DNA from: Dactylellina haptotyla
Taxonomy: Eukaryota; Ascomycota; Orbiliomycetes; Orbiliales; Orbiliaceae
NCBI GenBank assembly: GCA_031310005.1
Contig: CM062384.1
Coordinates: 744,001 to 808,000, forward strand
Direction: 5' to 3'
Length of the DNA stretch: 64,000 nucleotides
In this document: positions 58,554 through 64,000 of the stretch, in pieces
Layout: each line of letters opens with the position of its first letter
Numbering within the stretch: position 1 is the first letter of the stretch
Translations under genes and position numbers: made by a program
Notes under the pieces: generated by a model
What the model was told of the DNA's origin: nothing
Seen by the model: the letters and a program-made list of their open reading frames with translations, nothing else
Database searches by the model: none

Positions 58554-60207
58554 TTAAACGCTCAAATCCATGAGATCACCGTATCGGTCTCCCTTGAGCC
58601 GGTAAAGAACATCGTCGACCGCTGCCCGAGCACTCTGCATCCACTCCGGCATATTACCGAGTGCCTGTCTATTCTTCGCCATAGAAGTCAAATGCTTCTC
58701 CAGCTGCTTCATTGTCGGCCGCAGCTCCTCGTCATTATCAAGAAGGTCCTGCGCGATCGTAAAATCGTGATCGGATCTATTAGAGTCCAATCGGATTTTA
58801 TCAATCTCAATTTGCAGCTGGTCAGGGTCCATGGGTGTTGTTGTTTTCAACGCAGGGATGAACTACGTAATCACAGGTTAGCTTCCCGTGAACTATTTTC
58901 GACAGGGACGTGAGGGATATATCAAAGTGCTTACCTTCTGGGCCTTCTGTCTCCTTACTTCTTTCTCCGCATTCGCATTCTTCTTCAGGGTAAGCAGCTG
59001 CCTCTCTTCGGTTTCTAGAAGCCTCTTCTGCTTGGAGAGCTCCTTCTGGAGCATGGAGATTTGTCGGGCTTCCGGCTGGATCAAGGCGTTCAGCCTTATT
59101 TCCTCATTGATCAGCCATTCATTGTTGAAGACTTTCTCCGTCGTGTTTGGAGGAATTTTCATTTTTGATAGTGAACGCTCGAATCTGGTGAAACGGCATG
59201 GTTAGTCGATACTCCCAATATATATCCTCAATACAAGGGTGAATTGTAGAGATGGGAGCAGCCGTGAAAGATCAGTAAAAAATTAGAGTGTTTGTTGCAT
59301 AGTTTTTTATCTCCATGAATACTTCTTTGAGTACCGTAAGGGTTAAAAATATATCATCATCTGAAGCCGGCTCCCATCTCACCATAGTTTTACGCAGTAC
59401 AGGGGGGCAATGGAGGCTAAACTTACTTTTGATAAGACTTATCAAGGGTCTTTTGTGCTTCCTCACGCTTGACAGCGGACTTGAGAGGCATATCTAGCAC
59501 TACGGCACGGCCAACGTCGCGTAAGAGCTTGGATATTTCAGCCACGGAGGAGTCGGCCATGGATACCCATTTGGTATCGAAGTCTTCGACGAGGATCCTC
59601 TTCTTGCGGGCTACGAGACGTGGGGCTCCAGAACCTTCATATTGTAGGCGATATTAGCTTTAGTTTCCCACCATGTAAGAGACCAAGATATCGACGTGTG
59701 AAAAGAAAGAAAAGGAGATAGATCAGAAAGCACCGTGAGGTGACAATTGTGTTAATCCTGCAGCGGGGTCTTAAGCCGCCTCATCAACACGGACCAATAT
59801 ATACTTCATCATGATAAGACTCAAACAGTGGACGGAAAATTTTTTCCTCCAGCCAAATAACACGGGAAAGGAATAAGAGCGAGATCAAGAAGGTCTTACC
59901 TTTCTTACTGATTCCGGCCGAAACACGTCTCTTTCTCGGTGCGGCATCGCCATGGCCCGTTGCCTCTCCCGCTTCAACAGACACCCTACGAACCGGTCGT
60001 GCAGAATCTGTCGATTTACGTTTGTCTGAGGCCGATGGACGTGATGGAGCCTTGGTCGACGCCTTCGAGACACGTCCCTTGGAGACGACGGCCTTCTTTG
60101 AGGGGACTCTGCGTGGTGGACGAGGCTATTGTCGTGTCGTTAGCAAATCTGCCCACAAAGAGAAAAAAACAATCAAGCCAGTGGAGAAACAGCAGGATAC
60201 GTACCAT
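58554..60207 (-). CDS. CENP-Q/Fta7-like inner kinetochore protein
   Basis: Probable subunit of the CCAN/Sim4 complex that links centromeric chromatin to the outer kinetochore. Exons 60207-60205 (the ATG alone), 60125-59900, 59634-59427, 59184-58935 and 58862-58554 sum to 996 nt, 331 residues. Seen: a basic, disordered N-terminus (PRPPRRVPSKKAVVSKGR...); a conserved lead WVSMADSSVAEISKLLRDV; a long coiled coil about 180-240 (ISMLQKELSKQKRLLETEE); then a helical C-terminus with DNDEELRPTMKQLEKHLTSM. The order lead, coiled coil, EL..QL..HL is what I expect of fungal CENP-Q. Another CCAN coiled-coil subunit is the main alternative. The start rests on the GTACGT...AATAG intron (79 nt) directly after ATG. 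Intron 2 is long (265 nt) and might hide a further exon. Confidence 0.68.
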
Positions 60208-60936
60208 ATTGAATAGAGTTAAAGATGTCGAAACAATCGAAAGAAACAAGAGGTTCTACTTCTTCCGATTGCCCACAGAAGGAAAGCTTCACATTATTGT
60301 GGTGGAGGGAAGACTTCTGTTTTTTCCCCCAGAGGAGAATTTTTGAGATGGAGGCGAGATGAGGTTTGCAAAGTTTGTGTGGGCCCGTTCGCTTGTTTAC
60401 ATTTTTTTTTTTTCTGCCGGCCCTTTTAAGCGCAAACAACAAGTCTTGGCGCCGCCCAACTCGGACGACACTTTTTGGCGTGAAAAACCTCAACGACACC
60501 ACACGCCGGCAAGCTATGACAGCCCGGTGACGGTAGATATCTCCACAGCCCACCCCGGTTATCGTTCCACCCTCCACTCAGGATGCCGTCGCCCACGGCG
60601 CGCTACCGCTGGCTGAGAGCCGTATGTTACCTGTATATATCCTCTGCCAATTGCAGTAGCTAACAGCGAATGTAGCAGCTACACTCAATCCGCAATGGCA
60701 CCGGGGCTGCCGTCCTGCCGCCAAACATCTCCAGGCTGGCCCTCAGCTTCAACTATAAAACCGCTAACGGACATATGGGCGCGAAGTATGTTTTCGTCTT
60801 CCATCTTATACAGCTATCTGCTCTCCCCACCGCCAGCTATTGCTATCAAACGGAGCTCTAACAAGGATATCTCGAATATAGAAAATTCTTCCGTGAATGC
60901 CTACCCCGTCTGAAATACCACAACCCAAGCGTCGAC
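60208..60936. other. Bidirectional promoter region
   Basis: 729 bases between the divergent CENP-Q-like and coiled-coil genes. The plus-strand frame at 60695-60913 has no domain and is not called. Confidence 0.55.
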
Positions 60937-61326
60937 ATGCCCGTAACCCGATCTAATGCCACCGAGGGTCCCGCCACAATGACTGTCCACTTCTTCGACC
61001 CGGAAGCCTTCGAGAAGTTGTCACAAGCGAAGAAGAAGACGCAGGCTCAGATTCAACCGGAAACAGTAGCGACCGTCGAAATCAACATGTTGAACCGGTT
61101 CTCCGAAGATATAATGAAGGAACTTATCGAAAAGACTTCTGCGAAAGTATATTCTGAGCCATCGAGGAGCGCAGAATTGGAGGAGGAAGCAGCATACTTA
61201 GCCAAGAAGCGAGAAGGCGAGTTGGAGGAGAAATACAAGCTACAGAGGGCGGGTAGGAAGAGGGTCACAAACGAGTTAGAAGCACAGGCAGATATTCTCT
61301 CGTCGATACAGAGCCAGAGTTCGTAA
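60937..61326 (+). CDS. Small charged coiled-coil protein, 129 residues
   Basis: Not recognised. One exon. Highly charged and helical: FDPEAFEKLSQAKKKTQAQI, then IMKELIEKTSAKVY and the long Glu/Lys-rich helix ELEEEAAYLAKKREGELEEK. No signal peptide or membrane segment. A second Met at residue 15 (60979) could be the real start. Divergent from the CENP-Q-like gene and convergent with GET2. It might be a small subunit of a chromosomal or cytoskeletal complex, but that is only a guess from its shape and neighbour. Confidence 0.65.
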   Translation: MPVTRSNATEGPATMTVHFFDPEAFEKLSQAKKKTQAQIQPETVATVEINMLNRFSEDIMKELIEKTSAKVYSEPSRSAELEEEAAYLAKKREGELEEKYKLQRAGRKRVTNELEAQADILSSIQSQSS

Positions 61327-61742
61327 CCCGATATCTAGTTTACGAGTTGAGTAGCTAGTGATAGTCCTTCGGCGTGGACATGTACATATATTATGAAATT
61401 TTGGGGCGTATCGATATATACCTGGTATCGTGGCATTCATGACGAAAAATAATTAGAAGGAAACAAAATATATATACAATTCCCATACATTATCTACCAC
61501 AGAAGTCAAGAAGCGAACAAAGCACCCCGATCCACGCGAATAGGCCGACTCGCAATCGGTAAATAACTATAGAACGAAATGAATGACCCCGTTATCGAAA
61601 CTAGGGCTCTTTATGCGAAGTAGGAAATACAAACATAAGAATCTTTTATCTTTCTTCTTCTTAACAAAAATAAAAATAATCCACCCGAACGAATAGAAAA
61701 CGAACATAAAGACATTAATTACATTACAGCAGAGCTTCATTT
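61327..61742. other. Convergent AT-rich spacer
   Basis: 3' flanks of the coiled-coil gene and GET2. No gene seen. Confidence 0.6.
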
Positions 61743-63039
61743 TCAAAGGACGATCATGTCCTCCTCATCCGCAAACCACGAGTTTATCCACCCCGTCATT
61801 CCGATTGTGAATATTAGCACCAACGCATCTTGCCATATAGTCGAGAATATCTTGAAGTAGTGTGACAACGTTATAATAGCAGTCCCTAACGGGCGTGGCA
61901 AAAACCTCGAAATAGTGGCGAGCATTAATCCAGGTGGTGGGCCGCCCTTTTCGACCAGCAGGTACCGTGTAGATTGTAATACGAGTTCCATCGTTGCAAA
62001 GTACCAAAGTAGAGGCTGTAATTCGCACCCTCTCTTGTTAATAACCTTCTTTCCCAAAAATCTATATCCACACCAGTAAAAGGAAGAGTTACTCACAATC
62101 TTGGGCGCATCTTCGAATCTCAGTCTATCTGCCTTACTTCCAGTGTACCTCCCCGGCAGATTCAACACAGCGTATACTCCTAACAGCATACTACACAGCA
62201 CGTGCAAGAGTTTCCACCACTTTGCGAAAGGCGCCTCCTCCGGTTGTTGCTGCTGCGGTTGATCTCCAGTCGTAGGCCCACCCGGCCCGAACCCGCCTCC
62301 GAGCATACTACTCAGCAATTCAGGCGGGATGCCACCACCGGCGCCGTCCGGCCCACCCGGCGGCCCACCCAGTGGACCACCAGGCATGCCGCCTAGCATC
62401 TGCTGCATCATCTGTAATAGCGGGTCATTCGCCATATCGCCAGGTGTAGCGCCGCCTCCGGGCGTGCCGAATAGCCCATTGCCTTGCATCATCATCTGGG
62501 CTATCTGGTCGTCGCGTAGTGCGAATTCGGACTGTGATGGCGGGGTTGGTGGGGGTATCGAGTTTGGGGCATCGCGGATGCGGTTGGACACAGGGTGGTA
62601 GAAATGTTCCGAGACTTCAGGGTCGGTGTCTGAGAGATCGGAGAAGGTGGCGGGTCTAGGGGCTGGAGTAGGGGAGTCTTGGAGTTGAGGGTCTATGTTG
62701 ACGTCAGGGAGAGATTAGCTATCTGGATGATGTTCGGTAGCTCCGTGATGGCGGGGTAACGGTAGCTAGTCGTAACAGCCCATTTGACGCCATGAGCCAC
62801 CCAGAATGACGGTATATGATATAGAACGCACCATCTTTCTTGTACCCGTCGCCAAAGCCGGCAGCGGTCCGCTGTGTCTGCGTGATCTTGCGTAGTCTAT
62901 CGGCACCCTTCCCCATCTTCTGCTTCCGCATTTCACGGCGGATGCGCGCTTGCTCGCTAACGGAGAGCGGGGTCATCTGCGCCAGCGACTCATCGGAGGG
63001 GGTGGTCTGCTCGGGGGCCTGCGGGGTCGAGTCGGCCAT
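61743..63039 (-). CDS. GET2: GET complex membrane subunit Get2
   Basis: ER receptor subunit that recruits Get3 carrying tail-anchored proteins. Exons 63039-62832, 62692-62097 and 62033-61743 give 364 residues. Seen: the N-terminal basic Get3-binding motif (ARIRREMRKQKMGKGADRLRKI, about 31-52), a Pro/Gly-rich disordered middle with DPLLQMMQQML, and three predicted C-terminal helices (WKLLHVLCSMLLGVYAVLN; LLWYFATMELVLQSTRYLL; ALVLIFTIGMTGWINSWF). The second intron is 63 nt, has no stop and is a multiple of three, so an unspliced form would add 21 residues before the second helix. Splicing is favoured because it has a TATTAAC branch site and gives a normal loop. Confidence 0.9.
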
Positions 63040-64000
63040 GATGGTGTGTAAGGAAATGATATCCTGAGGGTGGAGGCTTTGGAGGTGGTTGAGGTTGTGG
63101 TTGATTGGGTGGGAGGGATGATTGTCGGGTTAAAAGGGTCTTGGTGGCCGATTTGCTGGGCGACGTTTGGGTCAAACAACAACATCAAGCTGTGTGATTA
63201 GAATGACAATTAGTGCTCTCCAATATCCTTGACAGATATTTCACGAAAGCACTCCTGGTTGACTATACGGGAACACTTTTAAATAGAGAATATGATAGAG
63301 AGAGTCGTCTAGATATCTTTAAAGTTACCTGGATACCGATCGCTGGGCTCACGAAACACATTCAACACTTATTGTCAGGTTCGGATATTCGTTCTAGCCG
63401 TATAGATGCCATGTCATCCGACAAGAAACTAGTATCGTGGAAGAGCCACCCGGCCCGGTTGCATTAGCTAAAACCTGCGATGAAATTTAAAGTATAAACT
63501 AGTCGGACCGAGAGCTCGTTAGCTACGTTCGCCAGTCACCGGTCTTCAACTCGTCTCAGAATCAATATGTAAACAGCCATCGACAGGTTTGAAACTCGCC
63601 ACGTTAGTTCTATCGCAACGAGGATGGCCGTATTCTAGAAGTTCTCTGAATCAGAGTTTAGAATAAATGCAACCGTGTTAACATCACCGATAAATTTTGC
63701 TATGAGACTTCAGAACTAGATATCAATACTCGAATTATATGGAAGCACGTTTCACCGCTCGCACAACTAGCACATTCAACACTAAATTAAAAACTCATGA
63801 TGACCTATTATATCTGCCAGCAGATATCCAACATAGAATACATCATATGTACGGAATAATTTACCCACAGATATATATATCGATACACATCGACTGAACA
63901 ATATAATATTGATTGTATCGTCCGCGTCGACGTCAGGTGCACGTGTTGTCCGCCTTATGTTAGGTATGAATATCTATGAGTTGTCGAGCCTCTCTAGCTA
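63040..64000. other. Upstream region of GET2 and AT-rich window end
   Basis: Promoter of GET2 followed by AT-rich sequence. The 84-codon frame at 63213-63467 has no support. No gene seen to the edge. Confidence 0.5.

Noticed and set aside
63213-63467. 84-codon frame with a HAD-like DYTGT string
   Set aside because: A single short resemblance, with no other motif and no fitting exon.

Overview
The window is nuclear DNA of a filamentous ascomycete (Pezizomycotina). Evidence: many genes with short introns (mostly 45-80 nt, GT...AG, CTRAC-like branch sites), fungus-specific families (Pth11/rhodopsin-type membrane proteins, Gag1-like clamp, AcuM, SPO22/ZIP4), and dispersed 5S rRNA-type genes. The pectin- and starch-degrading enzymes suit a plant-associated or saprotrophic fungus. 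A leotiomycete is my guess, but nothing here fixes the class. I reconstructed gene models by hand from splice signals and reading-frame continuity. I saw no transposon, LTR element or tRNA gene.

Layout. 1-20 kb: the 3' part of an MFS drug transporter, a rhodopsin-domain membrane protein, a secreted CBM21/GH13 alpha-amylase, a Ser/Thr-rich GPI-type wall protein, a small MARVEL protein and an unrecognised 315-residue protein. These are separated by gene-poor stretches that hold two copies of a divergent 5S-like RNA gene. 20-25 kb: a Gag1-like clamp (DUF4050) protein with a long pyrimidine-rich upstream region. 25-40 kb: a secreted-hydrolase neighbourhood with an aspartic protease carrying a mucin-like insert, a proteinase-K-type subtilisin, an exopolygalacturonase, a pectin methylesterase and a xylogalacturonan hydrolase-like GH28.

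40-63 kb: a denser housekeeping block. It holds sphingosine-1-phosphate lyase, mitochondrial ribosomal protein uL30m, exocyst Sec6, the meiotic SPO22/ZIP4 protein, the gluconeogenesis regulator AcuM, a CENP-Q/Fta7-like kinetochore protein, a small coiled-coil protein and the GET-complex subunit Get2.

How they work together: the methylesterase de-esterifies pectin, the exo-PG trims homogalacturonan and the XGH-like enzyme attacks substituted galacturonan. The proteases and amylase add protein and starch breakdown. AcuM could govern growth on the resulting non-sugar carbon, but no direct link is visible. The most unusual signals are the two 5S-like genes whose changes are compensated across several helices, a start codon alone in its exon, and two stop-free introns whose lengths are multiples of three.
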